Positions 53,888-62,350 of a stretch of DNA of 64,000 nucleotides are shown piece after piece. The stretch is from Paenibacillus piscarius (GTDB lineage: Bacteria > Bacillota > Bacilli > Paenibacillales > Paenibacillaceae). The translations under genes were made by a program, and so were the position numbers. Location of the stretch: positions 104,400-168,399 of the forward strand of contig NZ_JAIEUI010000003.1 of NCBI RefSeq assembly GCF_022234545.1. Reading direction: 5' to 3'. The notes below the pieces were generated by a model. That model had not been told where the DNA came from and made no database searches. It saw nothing but the letters and a program-made list of their open reading frames with translations. Position 1 is the stretch's first letter; each line of letters begins with the position of its first letter.

Positions 53888-54150
53888 GGGCCGAATGTAA
53901 TCGGAAAACCGATCACAATGGACACTTCGAGGGTGAGTGGGCCGAATGTAATCGGAAAACCGATCACAATGAGCACTTCAAGGGTGAGCGGGCCGAATGT
54001 AATCGGAAAACCGATCACAATGGACACTTCGAGGGTGAGCGGGCCGAATGTAATCGGAAAACCGATCACAATGGGCACTTCAAGGGTGCGCGGGCCGAAT
54101 ATAATCGGAAAACCGATCACAATGGGCACGTCGAGGGTGAGCGGGCCGGC
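53888..54150 (+). repeat. 51-bp palindromic repeat array C (five units)
   Basis: Cores begin at 53896, 53947, 53998, 54049 and 54100, an exact 51-bp period. Arms are TGTAATCGG and CCGATCACA around AAAA; unit 5 has TATAATCGG. Linkers follow ATGGACACTTCGAGGGTGAG, then CGGGCCGAA, with few changes. A partial sixth linker ends the array. Because 51 is a multiple of three, open frames run through it on both strands; I do not regard them as genes. Confidence 0.9.
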
Positions 54151-54318
54151 CACACGATCCATGTAAGCTATCGCTCCACACCCGTTTGCTTTTGACGCAA
54201 ATTCTTCATGGGATGTCAGGTTTCCTCCACAAATCTGGTGTGTTCCTATAGGCAACCGGCAGGCGGCGTACTATAATGTAATCACTTATTCTGCTATTTA
54301 TAGGCTGAGGTGGGAGCA

Positions 54319-55587
54319 TTGGCACAAACAGAGCCATCATTTGACCGTTTTTTTGACAGTATGGAATCCCTGGCGGATACGATAAGTGAATCGCTCCAGT
54401 CCCAGGTGACGATTGAGGACAGCAACCATCATGTGATCGGGTACAGCTCCCATCAGACGGAGAGCGATCCGGCGCGGATCTCGACCATCATTGGCAAAAA
54501 GGTGCCGAACACCGTTATCATCGGACTGCGCAAAAAGGGAGTTATGCATGAGCTGGAGAGCAGCAGCCATCCGATCCGCATCCCTGCGGTGATGGAGGTT
54601 GGGCTGGGCCCGCGGCTGGCCATGTGCATCAAGCACCAGCAGGAGATTCTGGGCTATATCTGGGTGGTGGACCGGGGCAATCTTACCGCAGGGCAGGCGG
54701 AGGAGATTGTGGAGAAGGCTGCCGGTATTGCCGGGCGGTATCTGCTGAAGCAGCGCGGCTGGAAGACGAAGCAGGAGAAGGCTCTGGAGGACTTCTTCTG
54801 GAAGCTGCTGACCTCGCATTATGACAGCGAAGTCCGAATCCGCCAGGAGGCGGAGGCCGGATCGGTCCTGCTGCCGCAGAGCTATTACATCGGGGTGCTG
54901 GAGAGCAGCGGGCCGGTGGATGAGCATTTCCTGCAGAGCTTCCGCCGGGTGATGGACACCTATAGCGGGCAGCGGCTGCTGTTCCAGACGGCCGAGCAGA
55001 ACCGGCTGATTATCCTGTTCTCCTCCGTATTTCCGGTGGAAGGAACGGAGCGTCTGGCCTCATTCCTGCACGGGCTGCTCCGGGATCTGGGCCAGAGAGA
55101 AACGGGCACACTTACCGCAGGCTGTAGTTCTGAATACCAGGAATATACCTCAGCGGCGGCTGCGTACCGGGAAGGGCTACAGATTCTCGATATGAAGCGA
55201 CTCCTCCCTTATCATACACGTGAGCTGCTGCTCTATGAGGAGATCGGGTTCTGGGCTTATCTTCCGGCTATTCTGGAGCAGAAGCGGAGCCGGACCCGCA
55301 GCAGCAGTCTGCTCTATCCGCTGAAGGAGCACGACCGTGAGCATAAAAGCGATTTGCTGAGGACCCTCGCCGTATACCTGTCGCTGGACGGTAATCTGAA
55401 GGAATCGGCCGCTTTTCTCCATATTCATACCAACACCCTGATGTACCGCCTGAACCGGATTGCCGAGATTACAGGCAGGAGCCTCAAGGAGACCGGTTAC
55501 CGCACCTCCGTCTATCTGGATCTTCTGACCGAGGAGACCGCACAGGTGAACCTATGGTTTCAGGAGGTTGTCGGGTTCAAAGTGTAG
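54319..55587 (+). CDS. PucR-family regulator, AdeR-like
   Basis: About 422 residues. An N-terminal sensor region (about 5-140) is followed by a GGDEF-related middle part and a C-terminal PucR-type HTH (about 345-405, LAVYLSLDGNLKESAAFLHI; HTNTLMYRLNRIAEITG). In B. subtilis AdeR, a PucR-family activator, turns on ald in response to alanine. The position 520 bases after ald supports the same role here. TTG 54319 has a GAGGTGGGAG ribosome binding region; GTG 54310 is the alternative. Its stop codon touches that of the convergent GNAT gene with no spacer. Confidence 0.85.
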   Translation: MAQTEPSFDRFFDSMESLADTISESLQSQVTIEDSNHHVIGYSSHQTESDPARISTIIGKKVPNTVIIGLRKKGVMHELESSSHPIRIPAVMEVGLGPRLAMCIKHQQEILGYIWVVDRGNLTAGQAEEIVEKAAGIAGRYLLKQRGWKTKQEKALEDFFWKLLTSHYDSEVRIRQEAEAGSVLLPQSYYIGVLESSGPVDEHFLQSFRRVMDTYSGQRLLFQTAEQNRLIILFSSVFPVEGTERLASFLHGLLRDLGQRETGTLTAGCSSEYQEYTSAAAAYREGLQILDMKRLLPYHTRELLLYEEIGFWAYLPAILEQKRSRTRSSSLLYPLKEHDREHKSDLLRTLAVYLSLDGNLKESAAFLHIHTNTLMYRLNRIAEITGRSLKETGYRTSVYLDLLTEETAQVNLWFQEVVGFKV

Positions 55588-55986
55588 CTAATGTTTCCGG
55601 GCGATCCGAAACGCATTGTTTGCCTGTTCAAAGCCGATTTGAGGATAAAAGGACAAGGCCTCTTCGGAAGACAAGAGTACGATAGATACTTGGTCTCCTA
55701 AGGTCTTCTGAAGGAGCTGCACCAGATCCTTACCGATATTTCTCTTCTGGTACTCTTTGACAACGGCCAAGTCTGAGAGATAACAGCAGTAGCAATAATC
55801 GGTGATGGCCCGTGCTACTCCTACGACCCGGTCCCCATCCCAGCAGCTAATTAGGACATCGGCTTGATCGATCATCTTCCCCATGCGCTCTAAATCGTTA
55901 TAAGGACGCTTCAGCCCCGATAATCTAAATACCTCAGCCAGTTGTTCAGGCAGCAGCGGTTCGTTGACTTTGAATTCCAATGCCAT
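55588..55986 (-). CDS. GNAT-family N-acetyltransferase
   Basis: 132 residues, a single compact GNAT domain: VLISCWDGDRVVGVARAITD, then YLSDLAVVKEYQKRNIGKDL with the acetyl-CoA loop, and LLSSEEALSFYPQIGFEQ near the end. Its stop lies immediately after that of the PucR gene. The acceptor is unknown. It resembles small amine or protein N-acetyltransferases. Confidence 0.9.
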   Translation of the reverse strand: MALEFKVNEPLLPEQLAEVFRLSGLKRPYNDLERMGKMIDQADVLISCWDGDRVVGVARAITDYCYCCYLSDLAVVKEYQKRNIGKDLVQLLQKTLGDQVSIVLLSSEEALSFYPQIGFEQANNAFRIARKH

Positions 55987-56065
55987 AATAACACTCCTTT
56001 AACAATCATTTTACCTATTCTAAACTATAAATGAGTACAATTGGATAAAGAAATTTCTGCATAAA

Positions 56066-56111
56066 ACAATGCCGATCACCCGGACTTTTCCGGATGATCG
56101 GCATTGTTTTT
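56066..56111. terminator. Strong terminator of the GNAT-GNAT-peptide operon
   Basis: ACAATGCCGATCA and TGATCGGCATTGT form the outer stem, with CCGG/CCGG inside around ACTTTT. It is followed by a T run on the plus strand and TTTTATG on the minus strand. Its position suits the minus-strand peptide operon ending at 56151. Confidence 0.75.
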
Positions 56112-56150
56112 CTTGCTGTGCAGTACGTTCTACCCCTCCCGGGGGAACAA

Positions 56151-56264
56151 TTATTTGGATGCTGCAGTCATTACTCTTGCTTGTTCATTGTTTTTCAGAA
56201 CGTCTACGATTCTGCCGAAGCCGCTTCCTTTTTTAACCTCTTTGAAATTGCCTACTGGGATCAT
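56151..56264 (-). CDS. Candidate 37-residue peptide gene behind two GNAT-like genes
   Basis: A short frame encoding MIPVGNFKEVKKGSGFGR, then IVDVLKNNEQARVMTAASK. It has net positive charge (seven Lys/Arg, three Asp/Glu), no cysteine, no signal peptide and a possible amphipathic helix in its second half. The ATG is nine bases from AGGAGG, within a 15-base stretch fully complementary to the 16S rRNA 3' end, so very high translation is expected. It follows the second GNAT-like gene by 33 bases, ends at TAA and is followed by a strong terminator, so it is the last gene of a three-gene transcript. Function unknown; a modified-peptide precursor is one possibility. Confidence 0.6.
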   Translation of the reverse strand: MIPVGNFKEVKKGSGFGRIVDVLKNNEQARVMTAASK

Positions 56265-56267
56265 ACG

Positions 56268-56282
56268 GGATCACCTCCTTTC
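56268..56282 (-). promoter_or_regulatory. Near-perfect full-length Shine-Dalgarno of the peptide gene
   Basis: The plus strand reads GGATCACCTCCTTTC, identical to the 3' end of Firmicute 16S rRNA. The minus-strand messenger therefore matches the anti-SD tail over about 15 bases, much longer than for any other gene in the window. Confidence 0.75.
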
Positions 56283-56297
56283 AAATGTCATTCGTGC

Positions 56298-56792
56298 TTA
56301 CCATTGCAGCTTTAAATACTTAGATAAACGGGCCATGTCTGCGGTATACAGATTCTCCTTCCGCCCATTCCGTTCCCTGACCTCTGCGAACTCGGCAAAC
56401 TTTTGATACAGCCTGTTGGTGTACCGGTTAGTGGCTAAAGCGTAGAAATACAAGGATTGCCCTTCAGGGTAGTCCTCCCGGACAGATGTGACCATATCCC
56501 GCAGACCTGTGTAAAAGAACCGGCTGCTGCGGAGCTCCTTGGCCAGAATAGCCGAGTCAATGAATGCGGACTCGAATTCCGGGTCCCAGTGATATTGGAG
56601 TAATCCAATCAGCCGTCCCTCCGAATCCAGGTAGAGAAGAAACTGTGAATCGGATATTGTGCTGATCAGGTACAGCAGCCCGTCCTGCAGTATATAATCG
56701 TCGTCGAAGTCGCGGCAGTTCTTCAGATAGAACCGCGACAGTTCTGCATAGTCCCGGTCCCCGGAGCAGCGCCTCACCTCATAGCTGATCAT
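56298..56792 (-). CDS. GNAT-like protein, second gene of the peptide operon
   Basis: 164 residues with a GNAT-like layout: LYLDSEGRLIGLLQYHWD (strands 2-3), a central strand ESAFIDSAILAKELRSSRFF, and the end motif TNRYTNRLYQKFAEFAEV. The usual acetyl-CoA loop (Q/RxxGxG/A) is not evident, so it may be inactive or use another donor. It is related to the upstream gene: both share RFFYTGLR/RFYEGLR and a RL(Y/F)xKFAE ending. The ATG at 56792 is 14 bases after the upstream stop. Confidence 0.75.
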   Translation of the reverse strand: MISYEVRRCSGDRDYAELSRFYLKNCRDFDDDYILQDGLLYLISTISDSQFLLYLDSEGRLIGLLQYHWDPEFESAFIDSAILAKELRSSRFFYTGLRDMVTSVREDYPEGQSLYFYALATNRYTNRLYQKFAEFAEVRERNGRKENLYTADMARLSKYLKLQW

Positions 56793-56806
56793 ACTCGCGT
56801 CTCCTT

Positions 56807-57343
56807 TTACTCAAACTGACATACCACATGGGCCCTCTTATTGAGATAGTCCTGCAGCTGTTTCATATAGACCCGGTAACCGTCCAGCGGACCTTCTGGC
56901 TGTTGAGCGGCAGCTACCGGTTCTGCGAACTTACAGAACAGCCTCCGGGTGCGTGCATTTCCTGATGCCCAGAAGCGGATTTCCTGAATATTCTCTTCCT
57001 GGCCGGCCAGGCGGTTTGTCAGGAAGCGAAGCCCCTCGTAGAACCGGCGGGTTGACCGGGAGGAATCGGCAAGATAGGCCACCTGGATTTGAATAATGTC
57101 CCGGTCCTCATAATTGTGTTCACCCGTACCGTGAATATAGCTGAGTGCCCCGCAGACCTCATCGTTCCCGTCATAACACAGAATGGCGGTACCGCCCATG
57201 AGGAGCGGACTAGCCAGGTAACTCAGGGAGACAGCGAAGGAATAGGGTAAGTTCAGTTCATCATAGCGGGCAAGCAGAAAGTCTATGTACCGGTGCTCCT
57301 GGAGCATGGTGCGGCAGACTGAGAAATGACCGCTCTTCGGCAT
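56807..57343 (-). CDS. GNAT-like protein, first gene of the peptide operon
   Basis: 178 residues, related to the following gene. Visible elements are LLMGGTAILCYDGNDEVCGALSYI split over strands 2-3, QIQVAYLADSSRSTRRFYEG where a GNAT cofactor loop would be, and IRFWASGNARTRRLFCKFAE near the end. As in its paralogue, the canonical acetyl-CoA loop is degenerate. ATG 57343 follows AAAGGAAG by six bases. Divergent from the sensor kinase gene at 57533. Confidence 0.75.
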   Translation of the reverse strand: MPKSGHFSVCRTMLQEHRYIDFLLARYDELNLPYSFAVSLSYLASPLLMGGTAILCYDGNDEVCGALSYIHGTGEHNYEDRDIIQIQVAYLADSSRSTRRFYEGLRFLTNRLAGQEENIQEIRFWASGNARTRRLFCKFAEPVAAAQQPEGPLDGYRVYMKQLQDYLNKRAHVVCQFE

Positions 57344-57416
57344 GACGATCTTCCTTTCAGATTACAGTACTATTTTCCTGTTTTTTCGCTGTTGTGCTCC
57401 ATTTTACATAGACATG

Positions 57417-57489
57417 TTTAAGCTTCGTTTAAGTTTTAGCGAAATTTTGAATGTTTTTGTCGGCAGCTGTCAGGGACAGTTGCTATAAT
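57417..57489 (+). promoter_or_regulatory. Direct repeats and -10 element upstream of the sensor kinase gene
   Basis: TTTAAG occurs at 57417-57422 and 57428-57433, an 11-base period as used by OmpR/PhoB-type response regulators. A TATAAT lies at 57484-57489 with no convincing -35, as expected for an activated promoter. A short palindrome CTGTC-AGG-GACAG lies between. Autoregulation by the downstream OmpR-type regulator is an inference. Confidence 0.45.
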
Positions 57490-57532
57490 AGTGGTAAATT
57501 ACCTACATAGTAACCGGGGGTTGGCATAGAAC

Positions 57533-59698
57533 ATGCCTGTTCAGGCTGACAGCAGGAAAAAGCGGCGATTCATATGGTTGGCGGGGGCTGCACTTTTGGC
57601 TGCTGCTATTCTTCTTATGGCGCTGGCCAAGATGTTGACCGGGGAGGATCAGTTGAAGCATTCCGTTCCCGCAGCAGCTGTTCTTAAGAACGGCACCGCA
57701 GATCTATCCCATTGGGATACCGCACAGAACTCTATCATTCTACTGGACGGGGAGTGGGAATTGTACTGGAAGGAGCTGCTTGCGCCGGAGGACTTGGTGG
57801 CACAGGGCGTAGCGGCCCCTGCCTGGGTGCAGGTTCCCAAGCCGTGGACGGAGTATACGCTGCATGGAGAATCCTTACCTAATGAGGGATATGCAACCTA
57901 CCGTCTGCGCCTGTTATTACCGGAAGCCTGGTCCCGTACCCATGAGACTCTCGGAATCTATCCTAAAAGTATCGCGTCGGCTTATCGGATCTGGATTAAC
58001 GGCTCCCCTAAAGGGGGGAACGGGACGGTTGGGACCGGAATAGACAGCACGACTCCCAAAAGCTATCCCCAAACGATCTATTTCGAATCGGTCGCAGGAT
58101 GGAATGAGATTATCATTCAGGTTGCCAACTTTCATCAGCGGAACAACGGGATCTGGCAGGGGGTGGAGCTTGGGACTGCCGAGGCAGTTTCAAGGCTGCG
58201 TACCTCGCGCGTAGCGGCACAAATTTTTGTGATTGGTATTTTTTTTATGATGTCATTGTATTATTTCCTTGTTTATTTCAATCGCAAAAAGGAAGTTTCT
58301 GCGCTTCTGTTTGGCGGGCTTTGTATGTTTGTGGGCATTCGGACGGTCGTGCTGGGGGAATCCACTGCGCTGTATTTCTTGCCGGGCCTGCCTTGGGAGT
58401 GGGCTGTTAAGGCCGAGTACCTTTCGATCTCAATGGTAGCACTGACTCTTATTTTCTTTGTGAACCGTGAATATCCCGCAGAGTCTATATCCTGGATGCC
58501 CGCAGCGGCGGGTGTAGTGCTCTCTTCGTTTATGCTGTTATTTGTGACGACATCCGCAAGGATTTATACATATTATTTATCCCTCTTTATCTGGGGAGTA
58601 CTGTTTCCGGTTCTCATGTATACCCTGTATGTCTATATCTGTTCTGTGGTCAGGCGGAGAAAGGGTTCTGTAATCACAGCGGTCGGTTTTTTGTTCTTCA
58701 CTATGTTTGCACTGAATGACATGCTGTTCTACAGCGGCATTCTGCCAACCGAGGATTTGTTGTCCATTGGACTGCTGGCTTTCCTCATGACTCAGGCCTT
58801 GAATTTGTCAGCACGCTTTTCCAGGGCGATCGAAGAGCGGGAACAGCTGTCAGAACAGCTGATGATGACAAACCGCTCCCTGGAACACACGGTGGCAGAA
58901 CGGACACGTTCACTGCAAAAGAGCAATGCCAGTCTACAGGAGGCCAATCAGCGGATGGCAGATCTTGAAGCCTTCCGCGTCCGTCTGCTCTCCAATATTT
59001 CTCATGAGCTGAGCACGCCTATCACATCCATCAAGGGCTTTGCCAAGGGGCTGCGTGACGGAATCATTACGGACGAAGCTCCCAAGTATGCGAACCGGAT
59101 CTACGAGCGCTCCATCCTGCTGGAGCGGATGATCCATGATCTGGTCGAGTTGACCAAGCTGGAGACCAATCAGGTAAGGTTTCAAATGCAGGACCTTCCG
59201 GCGATTTCATTTTTCCGTGAGCTGTTTCTCAAGTATGAGTGGGAGATTCAGAGCAAGGGGGTCGAGTGTCATATTGTTCTTCCGGAAGAGTCCGGCTGTC
59301 ACCTCTGCGTTGTTTCCGGCGATCCGGTTCGCCTGGAGCAGGTGCTCTCCAATCTGATATCGAATGCTCTAAGATTTACAGAGGCAGGCGGGAGCATTAC
59401 CCTGCGTCTGAGCCTGAAGAGTATGCTGCAGGATGACCGGCAGCCCCGGGCTGTGATTGGTGTTGAGGACACGGGTACCGGGATTGAGTATGAGCTCCAT
59501 GAACAGATTTTTGAGCGGTTCACCCAGGTGAAGCAGCCAGCGTCGAAGCATCAAGGCTCCGGCCTGGGGCTTGCAATCTGCAGAGAAATTATTCATTACC
59601 ATCACGGAGCAATTCATGTCAGAAGCGAGCCGGGAGCAGGCGCTGAATTCTATTTTGAGCTTCCGGTTAATGTTAAGGAGAGGGGCCCGGAGCATTGA
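57533..59698 (+). CDS. 7TMR-DISM-type sensor histidine kinase
   Basis: 721 residues. A first membrane helix (about 13-32) leads to an extracellular jelly-roll sensor (about 50-215, LLDGEWELYWKELL; GYATYRLRLLLPE) like the 7TMR-DISM extracellular domains. Seven membrane helices follow (about 225-430), then a coiled coil and HisKA with His491 in NISHELSTPITSIKGF. The HATPase domain has NLISNALRF, VEDTGTGI and GSGLGLAICREI. The sensor may bind a carbohydrate. Its TGA overlaps the TTG start of the response regulator, so the two are coupled. Confidence 0.93.
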   Translation: MPVQADSRKKRRFIWLAGAALLAAAILLMALAKMLTGEDQLKHSVPAAAVLKNGTADLSHWDTAQNSIILLDGEWELYWKELLAPEDLVAQGVAAPAWVQVPKPWTEYTLHGESLPNEGYATYRLRLLLPEAWSRTHETLGIYPKSIASAYRIWINGSPKGGNGTVGTGIDSTTPKSYPQTIYFESVAGWNEIIIQVANFHQRNNGIWQGVELGTAEAVSRLRTSRVAAQIFVIGIFFMMSLYYFLVYFNRKKEVSALLFGGLCMFVGIRTVVLGESTALYFLPGLPWEWAVKAEYLSISMVALTLIFFVNREYPAESISWMPAAAGVVLSSFMLLFVTTSARIYTYYLSLFIWGVLFPVLMYTLYVYICSVVRRRKGSVITAVGFLFFTMFALNDMLFYSGILPTEDLLSIGLLAFLMTQALNLSARFSRAIEEREQLSEQLMMTNRSLEHTVAERTRSLQKSNASLQEANQRMADLEAFRVRLLSNISHELSTPITSIKGFAKGLRDGIITDEAPKYANRIYERSILLERMIHDLVELTKLETNQVRFQMQDLPAISFFRELFLKYEWEIQSKGVECHIVLPEESGCHLCVVSGDPVRLEQVLSNLISNALRFTEAGGSITLRLSLKSMLQDDRQPRAVIGVEDTGTGIEYELHEQIFERFTQVKQPASKHQGSGLGLAICREIIHYHHGAIHVRSEPGAGAEFYFELPVNVKERGPEH

Positions 59699-60399
59699 TA
59701 CCAGAGGCATATAAAGATATTTTAATTGTTGAGGATGATGGAGATATCTCAGATCTGGTCTCGATTTATCTGCGTAATCAGCATTTCCGCACCAGGACGG
59801 CGGGCACCGTACAGGAGGCATCCAGGCTTCTTGCGGCGAAACGTCCAGACCTCGTTATTTGTGACATTATGCTGCCTGACGGAGATGGAAGAGATTGGGT
59901 GGGGAACTGGAAAGGCAGCTCGGACATTCCGGTCATCTTTCTGAGCAGCCGAAAGGAAGCCGAGGATATCATTTCGGGGCTGGAGCTAAGTGAGGATTAC
60001 ATCACCAAGCCCTTTGATCCGGATGTGATGGTAGCCAGAGTGAAGGCAAGCTTAAGGAGGCCGGTTGTTCCAGCCGCTGGGGCTGAAGACCGGGAGAGGG
60101 TATGGAGTGACGGACGGCTGCAGCTATTTTTCGACAGGTGGCAGGTCCGGTTGAATGGGGAGCCCCTGAATCTGCCTGCGAAGGAGCTTCAGCTTCTGCT
60201 TCATCTGGCTGCTCATCCGGGCCGGGTGTTCGGTGTGGAGCAGCTGTTTGAGAAGATCTGGGGACTGGACAGCCGCAGCGACGCCCGGACCGTTATGGTG
60301 CACATCCATCAACTGCGGCGCAAGATTGAGGATGATTCCGGAAAAGCACGGTATATTGAGACCGTACGGGGAATCGGGTACCGGTTTTTGTCACAGTGA
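59695..60399 (+). CDS. OmpR/PhoB-family response regulator
   Basis: 234 residues. Receiver domain 1-120 with acidic pair EDD near 14-16, phospho-acceptor Asp57 in VICDIMLPDGDG and Lys in YITKPFDPD. The C-terminal winged helix (about 130-232) shows LNLPAKELQLLLHLAAHPGR and RTVMVHIHQLRRKIEDD. The start TTG at 59695 overlaps the kinase stop (TTGA) and has AAGGAGAGG upstream. It is the partner of the kinase encoded just before. The targets are unknown but may include its own operon. Confidence 0.93.
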   Translation: MIPEAYKDILIVEDDGDISDLVSIYLRNQHFRTRTAGTVQEASRLLAAKRPDLVICDIMLPDGDGRDWVGNWKGSSDIPVIFLSSRKEAEDIISGLELSEDYITKPFDPDVMVARVKASLRRPVVPAAGAEDRERVWSDGRLQLFFDRWQVRLNGEPLNLPAKELQLLLHLAAHPGRVFGVEQLFEKIWGLDSRSDARTVMVHIHQLRRKIEDDSGKARYIETVRGIGYRFLSQ

Positions 60400-60516
60400 G
60401 CCCGGGAGCATGACCAGAGTACGGGGTATGGCTGCTCAATCTATAATATTTTTTTACTTTCAGGTTGTAATATGTCCTCTGTAATTCACTTTATATAGTG
60501 AAGGAGTGTGATAACC

Positions 60517-62217
60517 ATGAAGAATGTGCTATATGTACCGCTCGATGACCGGCCTGTCAATCTGGATGATGTGATCGTACAGGGGAGAGCGGCAGGGATT
60601 CATGTGATTACCCCGGAGGCAGCCTGCATCAAGAACCGTCTCGACTCGCAAAAGACTTCGTCCGGCACGGTCCTGCTGACCACCTCCTCACCGGTCTATG
60701 GGGATACTGCAGCAATCCGGCAATTTGTTCTGGACCATGCAGCATCGGCTGACGGCTTTATTCTCTCGGCGGACATGCTGGCCTACGGAGGATTGATCGG
60801 GAGCCGCCGTCTCCGTGAGGATGCGGGAGGCACTTACCCGGCCTATGACGCTGAAACTACAGATCTGCTGGACGTGATCCGCGAGGTGAAAGAGGCCTAC
60901 CCGGACAAGCCGGTGTATGTAATGGACACGGTGATGAGGCTGGCAACTACATCGTTTGCCGAAGGGCTGGACTTGGCAGCGTACACGGAATCGCGGAATT
61001 TCATGCTGCAGCCGCGGAGAAGCTTCACGGAGTTTGCGGATATTCTCGCAGGATATAATCTTTCGCCCACGGGTGACTACGGCAATCCGGCCACTTTTGA
61101 CAAAGAACAGTATTACAATGCCAGACGGCATAAATTTAAAACGAACCGTTATCTTCTGGAGCAGCTGGCGCAGGCGGGATGTATTGATTTCCTCGCTATA
61201 GGTGTCGATGATGCCAGTACCCAGGGCGTGCAAATTAACGAGATTTACTATGTGGAAGCGCGTATTAATGAATGGCTTGGCGGCATTGACGGGCAGAGTC
61301 CTGACAAAGCTATCATTCTCCCGGATGCAGACGGACTGGGACAGTCCTTGCTGGCGCGGATGGCGAACCAGCTCTACCGGAATGGGGCATCGACCAGGTA
61401 TACTGTTGAATATTTCGGACCGCATGGCTCGACCCTGACGAGTCCGTATGAATATATGAATGTGCATCAGAACATCCTGCGCCATCTGGATATTGTGGGG
61501 GGAGAGGCGGTGGGTGACGCACGACAGGTGGAGATTATCGCCATTACCGCTGCGGACCAGGCGCTGGCTGCGGTTAACCGCATAGAGGATAACAATTCCC
61601 GCTGTGTACCGACGCTAGTGATCGACTGTGTCGGCGCAGGCGCAGCGGATGCGAACGTCACTGAGGCCTTGCTGGACAGCCGGCTGACCGGAAGTCTGCT
61701 GGGATACAGCGGCTGGAACACGCCGGGCAACAAAATCGGACTCGCTCTGGGCATGGCCCAGGCCCGGTATGCCTTTGTGGTTACGGAGACCGCTCCGGCG
61801 GCGCTGGATGCTGCGGTTAATGCCCACGGGTCGCTGCTCTTCAAACGCTTCCTTAAGGACTACTTCTACAAAAGGCTGGCCATCGGTGAAATCCGGACCT
61901 ACTCCAGAGCCCATTCGTTATATGAGAATACCGCCGCCTTTGCAGATCAGAATATGCTGCTGTTTAACAGTCCCGAGGATTATTCGTATCTCCAAGACCT
62001 GCTGAGAGAGCGGATGCAGGCACACACAGACACCCTTTTCTGCAAAAATGCCTTCTTGAGCAGCGGCGCTGCATCAGCTTCAGCTATCCGCCAGATTGGC
62101 GGGGGCGGCTGGTCACTCTCGCAATATACCAGTGCAGCACTGCCGTACGATGATCCGGATTATCTGTGGGGGCGTGCGTTTGAAATTACTTTGAAGCCTA
62201 ATGTAACCTTACAATAA
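60517..62217 (+). CDS. DUF4127-family protein
   Basis: 566 residues, beginning MKNVLYVPLDDRPVNLDD, the hallmark of DUF4127. Other family-like segments are SPVYGDTAAIRQFVLDHA, FILSADMLAYGGLIGSR and YSGWNTPGNKIGLALGMAQA. The function is not known; the last segment and the Asp/Arg-rich opening suggest an enzyme. ATG 60517 has AAGGAG ten bases upstream; GTG 60508 in frame is inside that ribosome binding region. A palindrome TTCACT-TTATAT-AGTGAA lies just before it (60485-60502). Single gene with its own terminator. Confidence 0.9.
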   Translation: MKNVLYVPLDDRPVNLDDVIVQGRAAGIHVITPEAACIKNRLDSQKTSSGTVLLTTSSPVYGDTAAIRQFVLDHAASADGFILSADMLAYGGLIGSRRLREDAGGTYPAYDAETTDLLDVIREVKEAYPDKPVYVMDTVMRLATTSFAEGLDLAAYTESRNFMLQPRRSFTEFADILAGYNLSPTGDYGNPATFDKEQYYNARRHKFKTNRYLLEQLAQAGCIDFLAIGVDDASTQGVQINEIYYVEARINEWLGGIDGQSPDKAIILPDADGLGQSLLARMANQLYRNGASTRYTVEYFGPHGSTLTSPYEYMNVHQNILRHLDIVGGEAVGDARQVEIIAITAADQALAAVNRIEDNNSRCVPTLVIDCVGAGAADANVTEALLDSRLTGSLLGYSGWNTPGNKIGLALGMAQARYAFVVTETAPAALDAAVNAHGSLLFKRFLKDYFYKRLAIGEIRTYSRAHSLYENTAAFADQNMLLFNSPEDYSYLQDLLRERMQAHTDTLFCKNAFLSSGAASASAIRQIGGGGWSLSQYTSAALPYDDPDYLWGRAFEITLKPNVTLQ

Positions 62218-62222
62218 TAGAC

Positions 62223-62258
62223 GGCTCCCCGCGGATGACTTGGCGGGGGGCCTTATTT
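62223..62258 (+). terminator. Terminator of the DUF4127 gene
   Basis: GGCTCCCCGC and GCGGGGGGCC pair around GGATGACTTG and are followed by TTATTTG. Confidence 0.65.
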
Positions 62259-62350
62259 GCATGCTGTACCCATCTCCTGCGCACCAATATGGGGCCCGAC
62301 ACGTACAATAACCTATATTTCATGACAAGAGGATGAAAGGGGACGGTAGA

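Noticed and set aside
53815..54255. Long open frames through repeat array C on both strands, encoding 17-residue repeats such as SGPNVIGKPITMDTSRV
   Set aside because: The 51-bp period is a multiple of three, so frames stay open automatically. There is no ribosome binding site, the plus frame starts in a terminator T tract, and both strands are equally open. A few linker changes are synonymous, but not enough to argue for translation.
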